Assembly: GCA_028287105.1 (NCBI GenBank)
Contig: JAQBQH010000037.1
Coordinates: 1 to 56,632, forward strand
Direction of reading: 5' to 3'
DNA length: 56,632 nt
From: Myxococcales bacterium
GTDB lineage: Bacteria; Myxococcota_A; Polyangia; Palsa-1104
Position 1 is the first letter of the stretch. Each line of letters begins with the position of its first letter. Below the pieces are notes generated by a model. It saw only the letters and a list, made by a program, of their open reading frames with translations, did no database searches and had not been told where the DNA came from. This document shows positions 7,435 through 16,792 of the stretch, one piece after another. A program made the position numbers and the translations under genes.

Positions 7435-8515
7435 AGAAGAAGGTGCTGCCGCGCTCGGGCGTGCTCTCCGCCCAGATCTTGCCGCCGTGCGCCTGGACGA
7501 TCGACCGGGCGATGTGAAGCCCCAGACCCAGCCCGCGCCGATCGTTCTCGTGCGTCTGGAAGAAGCGATCGAAGACCTGCTCCAGCCGGTCGGCCACGAT
7601 GCCCTCGCCGGTGTCCGTGACGGCGAACCGGAGGTCGTCGCCGACGGCCTCGAGTCGAATCGAGATCTGTCCACCCTTGGCGGTGAACTTCAAGGCGTTG
7701 CCGACGAGGTTGGTCAGCACCTGAAGGACGCGATCGTCGTCGAACTCGACGATTCCGATCTGCTTGCCGATCGCGCTGCCGAGCTTGATGTCGTGCGCCA
7801 GGGCCGCCGGTTGAAATGCCTCCATCGCATCGCGGACCAGGACCGCCGCATCGTGAGGCGCGCGCTCGATGGCTAGCTTGCCGGCGTCGATGCTGGCGAC
7901 GTCCATGAGGTCGCCGATCAGCCGATTCATGCGCGCGCTGAGGCGCTGGATGCGCTCGGCGTAGCTCGCCGCTTCGGCCACCGGCCGGTCACTCTTCGCC
8001 AGCTTCTGCAAGAGGTCGGCGCTGAGCGCGATGGCGCCGAGCAGCGAGCGCAGGTCGTGGCTGACCATCGCCAGGAAGTCCTCTCGCGAGGTCAGCGCCT
8101 CGTCGGCGCGCGTCCGCTCGATCCCCAGCCTCAGGTCGGTGTCCTGCCGTTCGAAGGCGAGCAGGCTGGCGAGCGCCACCTGCCGGCGCGCGCGCTCGTC
8201 GTCGGCCAGCGCGTCCGCCCCTCCGCGCTCTGCCGTGAGCGCCGCATCCTCGCGCGCCCGCTCGTCTCCCAGGTCACGGGCCTCGGCCTTCGAGCCGCCC
8301 TCCGCGGCCAGCTTCTCGTCCTCGCGGTCGCGCGCATCGCTGAGGACGGAGTCCGCCTTGTGCCGCGCCGCGGCGACCACGTCGCCGGCGTCCTCTTTGA
8401 TGGCCTCCAGGCTGCCGGCCAGCTCCGCGTCGGTCTTGCGCCGCTCCGTCCGAAGACTCTCGTCAGTCGTGGTGCGTTCGAGTAGCGGCTTCTTCTTGTT
8501 GTCCTCTTCGACCAT
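7376..8515 (-). CDS. Soluble sensor histidine kinase with N-terminal coiled coil
   Basis: A 379-residue histidine kinase with no membrane segment and no recognisable sensor domain. Residues 1-140 are almost entirely charged/Ala helical sequence, probably coiled coil. The HisKA domain follows with the phosphoacceptor His153 in VSHDLRSLLGAI. The HATPase_c domain has the N box (NLVGNALKFT), G1 box (DTGEGI), F box (FDRFFQ) and G2 box (GLGLGLHIARS). There is no receiver domain, and no separate response regulator lies beside it. The long coiled coil may mediate partner binding or signal input. It is divergent from the multi-PAS kinase gene, and its 3' end overlaps the tetR 3' end. Confidence 0.9.
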   Translation of the reverse strand: MVEEDNKKKPLLERTTTDESLRTERRKTDAELAGSLEAIKEDAGDVVAAARHKADSVLSDARDREDEKLAAEGGSKAEARDLGDERAREDAALTAERGGADALADDERARRQVALASLLAFERQDTDLRLGIERTRADEALTSREDFLAMVSHDLRSLLGAIALSADLLQKLAKSDRPVAEAASYAERIQRLSARMNRLIGDLMDVASIDAGKLAIERAPHDAAVLVRDAMEAFQPAALAHDIKLGSAIGKQIGIVEFDDDRVLQVLTNLVGNALKFTAKGGQISIRLEAVGDDLRFAVTDTGEGIVADRLEQVFDRFFQTHENDRRGLGLGLHIARSIVQAHGGKIWAESTPERGSTFFFTIPRVVPPARAKSPPPPR

Positions 8516-8718
8516 CTTCGCGCCTCATCATGACGCCTTTCATTCAAATATCCTACCGTCGCAATCTCGTTCCGACCTGGGAGACGGACCCGCTGGCTGG
8601 CAAGTTCTTGTCGCCGTCGCTGCTGCTGCTGCGGGTGCCCAATTGACGGAGGCTGCGATTGCGCCAAGACCTCAGTCGAGCGCTGCACATTCGCTCGCGC
8701 GGCGTGGAGGGTTTCGCG

Positions 8719-11508
8719 ATGACGATCGGCAGCGGCGAAACCGTGGCGACCGCGGATACGACCAACGAGCTTCGGCACGATTTCCCGGGCGCCATCGTCT
8801 GGGAAGCGGATGCCTGGGGTCTCGAGTTCTCCTTCGTGAGCGAGTCGTCCGCCGAGCTGCTCGGCATCCCACCCGAGGCCTGGCAGCGCGAGCGCGGCTT
8901 TCTCGAAAAGCATGTCCACCCGGAGGATTGGGGCTCGGTCCTCGCGGCGCTGTATCGCGTGGTCGCCGAGGGCGGCATGCACACCTGCCAGCACCGCATG
9001 CTCAAGCGCGACGGCTCGACGCTCTGGGTTCAGACCGCGGTGCAGCGCAGCCAGCGCGCCAACGGCTCGCCGCTCCTGGTCGGTCTCTCGTCCGATATCA
9101 CGACGATCAAGGAGTGCGAGCAATCGCTGCGCGAGGCCGAGGCGCATTCGCGGCTGCTCATCGAGAACATCCGCGACTACGCGGTCTGCATGCTCGCGCC
9201 CGACGGCACGGTCTCCAGCTGGAACGCCGGCGCTCAGCGGGTCAAGGGCTATCCCGCCAATGAGATCATCGGTCAGAGCTTCGCCGTCTTCTGGCCGCCA
9301 GCGGAGCTCGCCAGGCAGACGCCGGCACGGCTGCTCGAGAGCGCGGAGCTCGACGGGCGCGCGCAGTACTACGGCCAGCTTCTGCGCAAGGGTGGCCAGC
9401 TGTTCTGGGCTGCCGTCTCGTTGAGCGCCGTCAAGGACGAGCATGGCGAGCTGCGCGGCTTCTCCAACATCGCCAGAGACCTCACCGACCAACGGACGGT
9501 CGAACAGGCGCTGCGCGACAGCGAACAGCACTTCCGGCTGCTGCTCGACAGCGTGCAAGACTACGGCGTCTTCATGCTCACCGTCGACGGCACGGTATCG
9601 AGCTGGAACCGCGGCTCGCAGCGGCTCAAGGGCTACCGCCCGGACGAGATCCTGGGCGCGCCACTGTCGCGCTTCTTTCCCGAGGACGAGATCGAGCGGC
9701 GCACGCCCGAACGGCTGCTCGAGAGCGCGATGCTGTACGGCACGGCCCGCTACGACGGCCGCCTCGTGCGCAAAGGGCGCCACACGTTCTGGGCCAACCT
9801 GACGCTCAGCGCCGTCGAGGACGAATTCGGCCGCTTGAAGGGCTTTTCCAACGTCGCGCGGGATGTCACCGAGCAGAAGAAGACCGAAGACGCGCTGCGC
9901 GCGAGCGAAGAGCGCATTCGCCTCTTGATCGACAGCGTGCAGGACTACGGCTTCTTCATGCTGTCGGCCGAAGGAAACATCGCGAGCTGGAGCCGCGGCG
10001 CCGAGCACAACAAGGGTTACCGCGCCGAGGAGATCATGGGGGCGCCGCTGGCGCGCTTCTTTCCGCCGGACGCGTTGGAGCGCGGCATCCCGGAGCGACT
10101 GGTGCAGCAGGCCGCCACCGAGGGGCGCGCCGAATACGAGGGATGGAGCGTTCGCAAGGGCGGCGCCAGGTACTGGGCCAATCTGAGCTTCAGCGCGGTC
10201 ACCGATCGCGACGGACGGCTGCTCGGCATCTCGGTCGTGGGCAAGGATCTGACCGGACGAATGCGCGAGCAGCGGGCGCAGGCCTTCCTCGCCGAGGCCG
10301 GCACCATCGTCGCGTCGTCGCTCGAATACCAGACCACCCTCGACCGCGTGGCGCACCTGGCGACGCGCGAGCTCGCCGAGTGGTGCGTCGTCGAGATCCG
10401 CGAGCGCGACGACATCACCCCGGTCGCCGTCGCGCATCACGATCTCGAGCGCGAGCGTCTCCTGGCCAACGCGATCCACGATCTCACCCCCGGGCAGCGC
10501 AGCGGCCGCGGCGTCGTCGACCGCGTGGTGGAGACGGGCACGCCCGAGCTCAGCCCCGAGACCATCGCCGACTCGGAGTCGATCTGCGACGCGCTCGGCA
10601 TCGAGAGCCCGACGTTGGTGCGCGAGCTCATCGATCGTTCGTACATGTGCGTACCGCTCACCGCGCGCGACAAGACCTTCGGCGCCATGATCTTCGTCGC
10701 CCCGGCGCGACGGCGCTACAGCCGCGACGATCTCTTCCTCGCCGAGGAGCTGGCGCGCCGGGCCGCGCTCGGCGTCGACAACGCGCGGCTCTACGAGCAG
10801 GCGCAGCGCGCCCGCCGCTCGCGCGAGGACGTCCTCGCCGTCGTGTCCCACGATCTCCGCAACCCGCTCAACGCGATCGCGATGACCGCCTCCCGGCTCA
10901 TGGGCGAGGCCGGCGCGCAGTTCGACCGCGCCGGCCTCGCCAAGGCCGCCGCGATCATCCACCGCGCGGCCCACCGGATGACGCACATGATTCGCGACCT
11001 GCTCGACTTCTCCAGCATCGAGGCCGGCCGGCTGCGGGTCGAGCTCTCCGACGTCGATGCCAACGAGCTCATCCGCGATGGCGCCGACATGATGCGACCC
11101 ATCGCGCTCGAGAAGGGGGTCGGCCTGACGACAGAGCTCTTGTCGCAGCAGCGCACCGTTCGCTGCGATCGCGAGCGGATCGTGCAGGTCTTCTCGAACC
11201 TCCTCGGAAACGCGATCAAGTTCACCGGCGAGCACGGCACGGTCTCGGTTCAGGCGCGCATCGAAGGCGAGCGCGTCGTCTTCAGCGTCACCGACACGGG
11301 ACCGGGCATCCCGCAGGACAGCATCCCGCACATCTTCGAGCGCTATTGGAAGGCGCCGACGGGATCGAAGGAGAGCGTCGGGCTCGGTCTCGCCATCGCC
11401 AAGGGGATCGTCGAGTCACACGGCGGATCGATCTGGGTGCATAGCCAGGTCCACCAGGGCACCACCGTCTGCTTTGCCCTGCCGGTTACGCCGGCAGCCG
11501 GACCGTGA
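8719..11508 (+). CDS. Multi-PAS/GAF sensor histidine kinase
   Basis: A 929-residue cytoplasmic kinase. Four PAS domains come first. The first (about 20-125) is of the PAS_3 type with a PAC tail; the next three (about 140-250, 265-375 and 390-500) are near-tandem copies sharing DYG-FML, SWN-G-KGY and EI-G-F-P motifs. A GAF domain follows (about 515-690), then HisKA with His711 (VVSHDLRNPLNAIA) and HATPase_c (NLLGNAIKFT, DTGPGIP, GLGLAIAKG). No membrane helices. ATG 8719 has GGAGGG 7 nt upstream; a TTG at 8659 also has GGAGG 6 nt upstream, so the start is ambiguous by 20 residues. Its 3' end overlaps the convergent receiver-kinase gene by 23 bp. Confidence 0.92.
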   Translation: MTIGSGETVATADTTNELRHDFPGAIVWEADAWGLEFSFVSESSAELLGIPPEAWQRERGFLEKHVHPEDWGSVLAALYRVVAEGGMHTCQHRMLKRDGSTLWVQTAVQRSQRANGSPLLVGLSSDITTIKECEQSLREAEAHSRLLIENIRDYAVCMLAPDGTVSSWNAGAQRVKGYPANEIIGQSFAVFWPPAELARQTPARLLESAELDGRAQYYGQLLRKGGQLFWAAVSLSAVKDEHGELRGFSNIARDLTDQRTVEQALRDSEQHFRLLLDSVQDYGVFMLTVDGTVSSWNRGSQRLKGYRPDEILGAPLSRFFPEDEIERRTPERLLESAMLYGTARYDGRLVRKGRHTFWANLTLSAVEDEFGRLKGFSNVARDVTEQKKTEDALRASEERIRLLIDSVQDYGFFMLSAEGNIASWSRGAEHNKGYRAEEIMGAPLARFFPPDALERGIPERLVQQAATEGRAEYEGWSVRKGGARYWANLSFSAVTDRDGRLLGISVVGKDLTGRMREQRAQAFLAEAGTIVASSLEYQTTLDRVAHLATRELAEWCVVEIRERDDITPVAVAHHDLERERLLANAIHDLTPGQRSGRGVVDRVVETGTPELSPETIADSESICDALGIESPTLVRELIDRSYMCVPLTARDKTFGAMIFVAPARRRYSRDDLFLAEELARRAALGVDNARLYEQAQRARRSREDVLAVVSHDLRNPLNAIAMTASRLMGEAGAQFDRAGLAKAAAIIHRAAHRMTHMIRDLLDFSSIEAGRLRVELSDVDANELIRDGADMMRPIALEKGVGLTTELLSQQRTVRCDRERIVQVFSNLLGNAIKFTGEHGTVSVQARIEGERVVFSVTDTGPGIPQDSIPHIFERYWKAPTGSKESVGLGLAIAKGIVESHGGSIWVHSQVHQGTTVCFALPVTPAAGP

Positions 11509-12679
11509 AGACCGTGACCTCGCCGGAGCTGACCTCGATCGAGCCGCCGTGCGCAGCGACGATCTGCTGCGTGATGTAGAGCCCGAGACCGAGACCGCCC
11601 GGCCCCGCGTTTGGTGACGGTCCGCGACGGAAGGGATCGAACAGGTGCGCCACGAGCAGGGGCGGAATGGGCGCTCCGTGGTTGGTCACGCGCAAGCGGA
11701 CCTCACCGGGCTCGCGACCGACGTCGATCCGCACCGGCGTGTTGGGATCGCCGTGGAGCAGCGCGTTCGAGACGAGGTTCGACAGCACCTGGCCCATGCG
11801 CGGAAGGTCGAAGTCGAGATGGATCGGCTCTTCGGTCGCGTCGAAGTGGATCTGTCGGCCGGGGAATGCCGTCGTCAGCTCGTCGACGAGCTGACGGCAC
11901 ATCTGACGAAGGTCGTTGGAGGTCGGGTGGACCTGGAGGCCGCCGCCGAGCCGCAAGCGCGTGACGTCGAGGAGCGTAGCGATCATCTCGCCCATGCGCC
12001 GCGAGGTGGAGCGGATCCCCTCGGCGAGCTTCTTCGTGTCCGCGTCGCCGGGGCGGACTACCAGCGCCGTCGCCGCCATGGTGATCGCGGCCAGCGGGCT
12101 GCGCAAATCATGGCCGATGACTCCGAGGAAGAGCTCGCCCAGGCGGACGCGCTCCTCGGCGGCGTCGGCGCGCAGTCGCTGCGCCTCGGCGCGTTCGCGT
12201 TCGGCGCGCTCCGCGATCTCGTGCATGCGGCGCGTCGCCACCAGCGCCCGCACGCGCGCGGTCAGCTCGAGCGGGGAGAAGGGCTTGGAGAGGAAGTCGT
12301 TGGCGCCGGCGCCGAGCCCCTCGGCGAGATGCTCTTTGTCTTTGTGCACCGTCAGGAGCAGCACCGGGAGCTGGTCGCGCTCGGAGCGCAGGAAGCGGCA
12401 CACGTCGATGCCCGAGACGCCCGGCATCACCCAGTCGAGCACCAGCACATCGGGCGGCGGCGAGTCGACCGATCGCTCGAGGACCGCGCTGCCGTCGGGG
12501 AAAATCTCGGTCTCGAACTCGGCCGCGAGCGCGCGCCGCACCGCCTCGGCCTCGAGCGGGCTGTCATCGACGATCCATACCAACGGACGCGCGGTCGCAT
12601 CGCCGTGCGGCGGCTTGTTTGCAGGGGTTCGGACGAGCGCGGAGTCCACCAGCGATGCTTCCCTTCGGTGGGTCCGCAT
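11486..12679 (-). CDS. Hybrid response regulator-histidine kinase
   Basis: A 397-residue protein with an N-terminal receiver domain (about 33-150) followed by a kinase. The receiver has the acidic pair Asp38-Asp39, phosphoacceptor Asp82 (VLVLDWVMPG), Thr110 and Lys132 (SKPFSP). A short coiled coil (about 152-180) links to HisKA with His190 (VIGHDLRSPLAAI) and HATPase_c (NLVSNALLHG, GLGLGLYITQQ). Receiver-first architecture means phosphorylation from another kinase could control this kinase. The two kinases encoded just downstream are natural candidate donors or partners. Start choice is uncertain: about 30 N-terminal residues precede the domain. No membrane helix is present. Confidence 0.9.
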   Translation of the reverse strand: MRTHRREASLVDSALVRTPANKPPHGDATARPLVWIVDDSPLEAEAVRRALAAEFETEIFPDGSAVLERSVDSPPPDVLVLDWVMPGVSGIDVCRFLRSERDQLPVLLLTVHKDKEHLAEGLGAGANDFLSKPFSPLELTARVRALVATRRMHEIAERAERERAEAQRLRADAAEERVRLGELFLGVIGHDLRSPLAAITMAATALVVRPGDADTKKLAEGIRSTSRRMGEMIATLLDVTRLRLGGGLQVHPTSNDLRQMCRQLVDELTTAFPGRQIHFDATEEPIHLDFDLPRMGQVLSNLVSNALLHGDPNTPVRIDVGREPGEVRLRVTNHGAPIPPLLVAHLFDPFRRGPSPNAGPGGLGLGLYITQQIVAAHGGSIEVSSGEVTVFTVRLPA

Positions 12680-12732
12680 CGTACGTGGGTTCGCAGGGTT
12701 CGCAAGTCAGCTAGTGACCCGACACGCGCCTG

Positions 12733-13449
12733 TCACATGGTCGTTCGGCCCTCGACGCGGTCGGCGACCGGCTGGTTGGCGACCAGTCGATAGGAGATGC
12801 GCACCTGCGCGCCGGGCCGGAGGCTGGTCGGCGACGAGGGCTGTCCGTCGAGGGTGACGGGGGTGTTCTGGTCGACCTTGACGCGAAGCGCGGGCTCGCC
12901 CTGGCGGCCGACGACGATTTGCACCGCGGAGGCGTCGAGGACCTGACCGCTGGCGGTCTGGGCGCTCTGCGAGCCGGCGCCTTGCGCCTCCTGACCTGCT
13001 GGCGGCTGCGGCTGCGCTTGCGCCTGCTGCGCTTGCTGCGCCTGCTGCCCCTTCTGCTCCGTCTGTTCGTGCGCCTGCTGCGTCGCCTGCGCCCCCTCGT
13101 GTTGCGCCTGCTGGACGGTCTTCTGCGCCTCTTGCGCCTGCTTCGTCGCCCGCTGCTGCGCCTCTTGCGCCTGCTGACTGGTCTGCTGCGCCTTCTGCTC
13201 GGCGGTCATGAGCGCCTGCCGCTTCTTCGCCAGATCGTCCTGCGCCTTGGCCGCGTCTGCCATGCGCTTGCGCGCGTCGTCCTGCGCCTTCTGCGCCTGG
13301 TCGTACGCGTTGGTCGCCTGGCCCTGCGCCTGCTCGGCCTGCTTCTGGGCGGCAGGCTCGTCCGAGCCCTCGTGCTTCTTGGACCTCAACTTGTCACAAC
13401 CTGCTGCCAGCGTGAGACTCGCGATCACGATGCAAAGATTCCGACGCAT
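12733..13449 (-). CDS. Gln/Ala-rich coiled-coil lipoprotein with DUF5666-like C-terminus
   Basis: A 238-residue lipoprotein beginning MRRNLCIVIASLTLAAGC, with lipobox Cys18. Residues about 30-160 are an extreme Gln/Ala/Lys heptad-like region (repeats such as QQAQEAQQ) expected to form a long coiled coil across the periplasm. The last 70 residues (GQVLDASAVQIVVGRQGEPAL onward) form a small beta domain resembling DUF5666: alternating strands with the TPVTLDGQPSSPTSLRPGAQV pattern split over two strands. It may act as a periplasmic spacer or tether, as TolA- and Lpp-like proteins do. It stands alone, divergent from nothing obvious. The coding start ATG 13449 follows GAGG (minus strand) about 8 nt upstream. 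Confidence 0.75.
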   Translation of the reverse strand: MRRNLCIVIASLTLAAGCDKLRSKKHEGSDEPAAQKQAEQAQGQATNAYDQAQKAQDDARKRMADAAKAQDDLAKKRQALMTAEQKAQQTSQQAQEAQQRATKQAQEAQKTVQQAQHEGAQATQQAHEQTEQKGQQAQQAQQAQAQPQPPAGQEAQGAGSQSAQTASGQVLDASAVQIVVGRQGEPALRVKVDQNTPVTLDGQPSSPTSLRPGAQVRISYRLVANQPVADRVEGRTTM

Positions 13450-13543
13450 CTGAACCTCCTCGACCGGAGCGCCTGCAAGAATCGCGCGGTCGAGGCATCG
13501 GTGCGCGCAACCGCCACGCGGCTGGCAGCTCGACGGGAAGGCG

Positions 13544-14398
13544 CTATCGCGAGGAGCGACGGCGCGCGCCGAGGAGCGCGACCGCGAGTGCGAACAGCGC
13601 GGCGCCGCCGCCGCTGCTGCCGGCGCCGAGGTCGCAGCCGGGTCCGCCTTCGAGCGTCCGCGGACCAGAGCCGCCCACGCCACCACCGCCGCCACCGCCG
13701 CCCGCGCCGCCGCCACCGCCCTGCGGGTCGGGCGTGGTGATGCCGACGTCGATGCCGCCGAGCGTGCCGCCCGCGCCGCCGAAGCACGCCAGATCGAGGT
13801 CGAGCGCATTCGGCACCGTCGACGAGCCGGCCCACAGCCGCGCGCTCGAGCTGCGCAACAGGCCCACCGTCGCCAGATCGCTCCACGGCAGCGCCAAGTC
13901 GATGAAGAAGTCCTGCGCACCGCCGAGCGTCGAGCCGGCCGCGGTCACGCGCGCATGCGTCGACGTCGGATAGGTAAAGGCCGCCGGCGTCACGGCCGGC
14001 TCGGCCGGATCGCCGGCCGTCTGCGTATTGGGATGGCGGTAGATGGCCACCTCGTCGGTGGCGCCGACACCGCTGACGCTGACGATGACCTCGTAGGTAT
14101 TGCGGTTGCCGTCGAGGTCGATCTCGTAACCCCAGGCGTTCGGCAAAAGGTTCGCGCCGTTCATCGCATCGCCGGCGACGCGCAGCCGCAGATAGAGAAA
14201 GTTGGCGTCGGCGGCGTGCGCACCCGCCGGCAGCGAGGGTGTGCCGACGAGATCGAGCGGCCCGCTCGCGTTCGGCGTGTCCCCCGTCGCGTCGACCATG
14301 ACGCCCGCGCCGCACGGCAGCGCCACGAAGGCGCTGTTCGCCGGAAACGACTGCGCCGCCGCCGGACCCGCCCACGCGAGCCCCACGAGCAACGCCAT
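13544..14398 (-). CDS. Secreted protein with MYXO-CTERM-like anchor
   Basis: A 284-residue exported protein. The signal peptide is MALLVGLAWAGPAAAQ. The body (about 20-230) is a beta-rich domain with a calcium-like loop (IDLDGNRNTYEV) and Asp-rich segments, resembling DOMON/CBM9-like or PEP-CTERM-associated modules. A Gly-rich linker follows, then a tail with one Cys (GGPGCDLGAG), a hydrophobic stretch (AALFALAVALLGA) and a terminal ARRRSSR. That tripartite end is the MYXO-CTERM pattern used in myxobacteria for lipid-linked surface sorting (family knowledge). The start is placed at ATG 14398; the open frame to 14494 would overlap the ompA end by 86 bp and precede the signal peptide with an Arg-rich stretch. 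Confidence 0.7.
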   Translation of the reverse strand: MALLVGLAWAGPAAAQSFPANSAFVALPCGAGVMVDATGDTPNASGPLDLVGTPSLPAGAHAADANFLYLRLRVAGDAMNGANLLPNAWGYEIDLDGNRNTYEVIVSVSGVGATDEVAIYRHPNTQTAGDPAEPAVTPAAFTYPTSTHARVTAAGSTLGGAQDFFIDLALPWSDLATVGLLRSSSARLWAGSSTVPNALDLDLACFGGAGGTLGGIDVGITTPDPQGGGGGAGGGGGGGGVGGSGPRTLEGGPGCDLGAGSSGGGAALFALAVALLGARRRSSR

Positions 14399-14408
14399 CA
14401 GCCACGCG

Positions 14409-15887
14409 CTACCTGGTCGCGACAAATTCCACCCGCCTGTTCTTGGCGCGGCCGGCGCGCGTGCGATTGGGCGCGATCGGATGCGCCTCGCCATAGCCTT
14501 CGGTGCGCAGGCGATCGCGAGGAACGCCGCGCTGGATCAGCGCCTCCTTGACCGAGTCGGCGCGCTCGCGGCTGAGCCGCAGGTTCATGTCGGGCGGACC
14601 GACGTTATCGGTGTAGCCCTCGACGCGGATGCGCCCCACCTCGGGGTGCTCCTTCACCATGACCGCGATCTGATCGAGCAGCGCGCCCGACCGTCGCTGG
14701 ATGCGCGCCGAGCCGGTGTCGAACTGCACCTTGCCGAAGATGATGAGCCGCCCGTGGCGCCAGACGACGACGCCATGCTCGGGGCAGCCGTCGTTCGCGC
14801 GCGGGCCCGCCTGATCGGGGCATTCGTCGTCGTCGTCGGGGACGCCGTCGTGATCGTTGTCGGCTTCGGGGCAGCCGTCGTCGTCCTCGAAGCCGTCGAA
14901 GTCCTCGGCGGCATCGGGGCACTGATCCTTGCCGTTGATGATGCCGTCGTGGTCCGAGTCCTGGTAGCGGTCGCTGCCGGGGACGCGATGGGCGTAGCGC
15001 ACGCCGACGATGGCGCGTCCGTCGGGCGTGGCGAGCCCGTTGTCGAGGCCCGCGGCGCCACCGAGATAGATGCTCCATTCGCGGCCCGGCTTGATCACCA
15101 GCGCGGCGTCGGTCTCGAGCGGCACCTTGATGCTGCCCGGCCCGAGCGCGTCCGGCTGCCAGCCGCCGACGAGCTCCACGATGAGGTCGAGGCCGAGCTT
15201 GCCGGCGACGAGGCCGAAGGTGCCGGCCAATCCCCAGTGCAGCTCCTTGCCGCCGGTGAAGTCGGGGTTCTTGCCGTTGGTGCGCGCCTTGAAGCCGGCG
15301 TTGAGCGCGAAGTTCCAGCGGCGTCCGCCGAGCGAGGCGAGCAGCACCGGATCGATGACCACGCCGCCCGAGCTGCGCAGCGCGTCTTCGTTGCCGGTCG
15401 GGAAATAGATCGGCGTCATGAAGCCGAGGCCGTAGTTGAGATTGGTGCGGCCGAACCACCAGGCCATCTTGGGGACGAGCCGCAAGTCGCCGACGCCGGG
15501 GCCGGCGACGAGGTTGGCGCCGTTGAAGTTGCTGGCGTCGCCGGTCCAGACGGCGTCGATGGGCAGGGCCACGGCCAGCTCGAAGATGTTGCCGAGGCCG
15601 ATCGAGCCGAGGAAGTCCATCGTGAAGCCGTGTCGCAACACGTGCCGCGTGATCCCGAGCGGGCGATCGCGATCGACCACGGAGTCGTAGCCGTAGTTCA
15701 TGAACAGGCCGACGCCGAAGCCGAGGTGCTGCGGCACCAGCGGCCGCTCGACCTGGAGCCCGCCGGCGGCGCCGGCCGCGGGAACGAAGCGTTGGCCATC
15801 GAATCCATCGGCGCGCGCGCCGACGGCGGCGAGCGTGACGAGCGAGGCGGCAAGCAGAGCCGCGCATCTGGCAGTCGCGTAGCGCAA
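14409..15887 (-). CDS. OmpA-family outer-membrane protein with thrombospondin type 3 repeats
   Basis: A 492-residue protein. A signal peptide (to about residue 26, GARADG) precedes a predicted beta-barrel of roughly 260 residues. A calcium-binding thrombospondin type 3 repeat linker follows (DSDHDGIINGKDQCPD, DNDHDGVPDDDDECPD, about 325-375). The C-terminal OmpA domain (about 385-490) carries the peptidoglycan-binding signature: VQFDTGSARI, EGYTDNVG, LSRERADSVKEAL and AKNRRVEF. It should anchor the outer membrane to the cell wall. The gene is 10 bp upstream of the MYXO-CTERM-like gene, so both are probably co-transcribed. Confidence 0.92.
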   Translation of the reverse strand: MRYATARCAALLAASLVTLAAVGARADGFDGQRFVPAAGAAGGLQVERPLVPQHLGFGVGLFMNYGYDSVVDRDRPLGITRHVLRHGFTMDFLGSIGLGNIFELAVALPIDAVWTGDASNFNGANLVAGPGVGDLRLVPKMAWWFGRTNLNYGLGFMTPIYFPTGNEDALRSSGGVVIDPVLLASLGGRRWNFALNAGFKARTNGKNPDFTGGKELHWGLAGTFGLVAGKLGLDLIVELVGGWQPDALGPGSIKVPLETDAALVIKPGREWSIYLGGAAGLDNGLATPDGRAIVGVRYAHRVPGSDRYQDSDHDGIINGKDQCPDAAEDFDGFEDDDGCPEADNDHDGVPDDDDECPDQAGPRANDGCPEHGVVVWRHGRLIIFGKVQFDTGSARIQRRSGALLDQIAVMVKEHPEVGRIRVEGYTDNVGPPDMNLRLSRERADSVKEALIQRGVPRDRLRTEGYGEAHPIAPNRTRAGRAKNRRVEFVATR

Positions 15888-15992
15888 GGCCCGACGACTA
15901 TAAGCCTCCAGCCGCCCGCCGCAAAGGCTGTTGATCAGCGGCGCGCACCGACATTGGCCGCGTTGGTAATGGCGTTCACACGACAGCGCCGA

Positions 15993-16697
15993 TCAGGCCG
16001 GCGCGCGGCGGCGGGCGAACAGGCGGTCGAGGATCGGCGCCATCACCGCGGCGTAGTACTCGACGGGATGGTCGCGCTCGACGAGGCGACGCGCCAGCTC
16101 GACGTAGAAGGCCGCGCGCCGGCGACGCGACAGCGCGCCCACCGCGGCCGGCACCGGCCGATCGCGCAGCACCTCGTACCACCAGGCCACCTCCATGACG
16201 AAGATGCGATTGCCGCCCGCCTTGGCGACGGCGCGCCAGAACTGCTCCTCGAGCTCCGCCACCGGGCGCCCCTTGTGCTCGCCGTCGGCATAGGCGTCCA
16301 CGAGCCGCGCGACCCGCTCGAGCGCCGCCGGCGAGGCGCGCCGCGCCGCCACGCTCACCATCGAGAGGCCCTGCAGGTACTGCTTCTCGATCATGTCGTT
16401 GCGGCTCGGGCCGCCCGCGACGTCGTCGGGCGCCAGCCGATAGTAGAGCCCGAGGAGGCGCAGGTCGGTCGCCTGATCGGGATCGAGCACCATGGTGCCG
16501 CCGCCCTGGCGAACGCGCACGAGGCCGAGGTCCGCGAGCCGGTGCACCGCCTGGCGCACGATGATGCGCGAGACGCCGAAGCGCTCCGCGAAGACGCGCT
16601 CCGGCGGCAGCGGCGACTGCGCCGGCAGCTCGCCCCGCAAGATGGCGGCGGCGAGCTGATCGAACACGAAGTCGGCCATGTGGCCGCGCGGCGGCAT
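15993..16697 (-). CDS. GntR/FadR-family transcriptional regulator
   Basis: A 234-residue regulator from ATG 16697 (MPPRGHMADFVFDQLAA). The winged helix-turn-helix spans about 5-70: LRGELPAQSPLPPERVFAERF, SRIIVRQAVHRLADLGLV, then a QGGGTMV wing. Residues about 100-230 are an all-helical effector domain of FCD type (FLxxVxxxR-like helices; ELEEQFWRAVAKAGGNRIF). Longer in-frame starts up to 16793 exist but would run through the promoter and operator described separately. There is no Shine-Dalgarno before 16697, in keeping with a leaderless message. It is divergent from the PHM-like lipoprotein gene and matching palindromes sit at both promoters, so it likely controls itself and that gene. Confidence 0.85.
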   Translation of the reverse strand: MPPRGHMADFVFDQLAAAILRGELPAQSPLPPERVFAERFGVSRIIVRQAVHRLADLGLVRVRQGGGTMVLDPDQATDLRLLGLYYRLAPDDVAGGPSRNDMIEKQYLQGLSMVSVAARRASPAALERVARLVDAYADGEHKGRPVAELEEQFWRAVAKAGGNRIFVMEVAWWYEVLRDRPVPAAVGALSRRRRAAFYVELARRLVERDHPVEYYAAVMAPILDRLFARRRAPA

Positions 16698-16704
16698 TGC
16701 ATTC

Positions 16705-16732
16705 AAAGTACTTGGTAACGCAGTTGTGTCAA
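16705..16732 (-). promoter_or_regulatory. gntR promoter with embedded operator
   Basis: Reading the minus strand, TTGACA (16732-16727) is followed after 16 nt by TACTTT (16710-16705). The spacer contains ACTGCGTTACCAAGT (16724-16710), which matches 13 of 15 positions of the perfect palindrome at the divergent promoter. The -10 box ends 7 nt before ATG 16697, so the transcript would have essentially no leader. A further TGGTAAC half-site lies at 16754-16760. Confidence 0.65.
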
Positions 16733-16792
16733 CGAAACACAGAGCGTTTTGGCTGGTAACAGCGCGTTCCATCTGGTGCTTATGTAAGTACA

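Noticed and set aside
8131..11331. A 1066-codon minus-strand frame across the PAS kinase gene
   Set aside because: It lies opposite recognisable PAS, GAF and kinase domains; composition is shadow-like.
13544..13750. Glycine-codon repeats in the MYXO-CTERM-like gene as a possible DNA repeat element
   Set aside because: They encode the normal Gly-rich linker of the protein and lie in frame.
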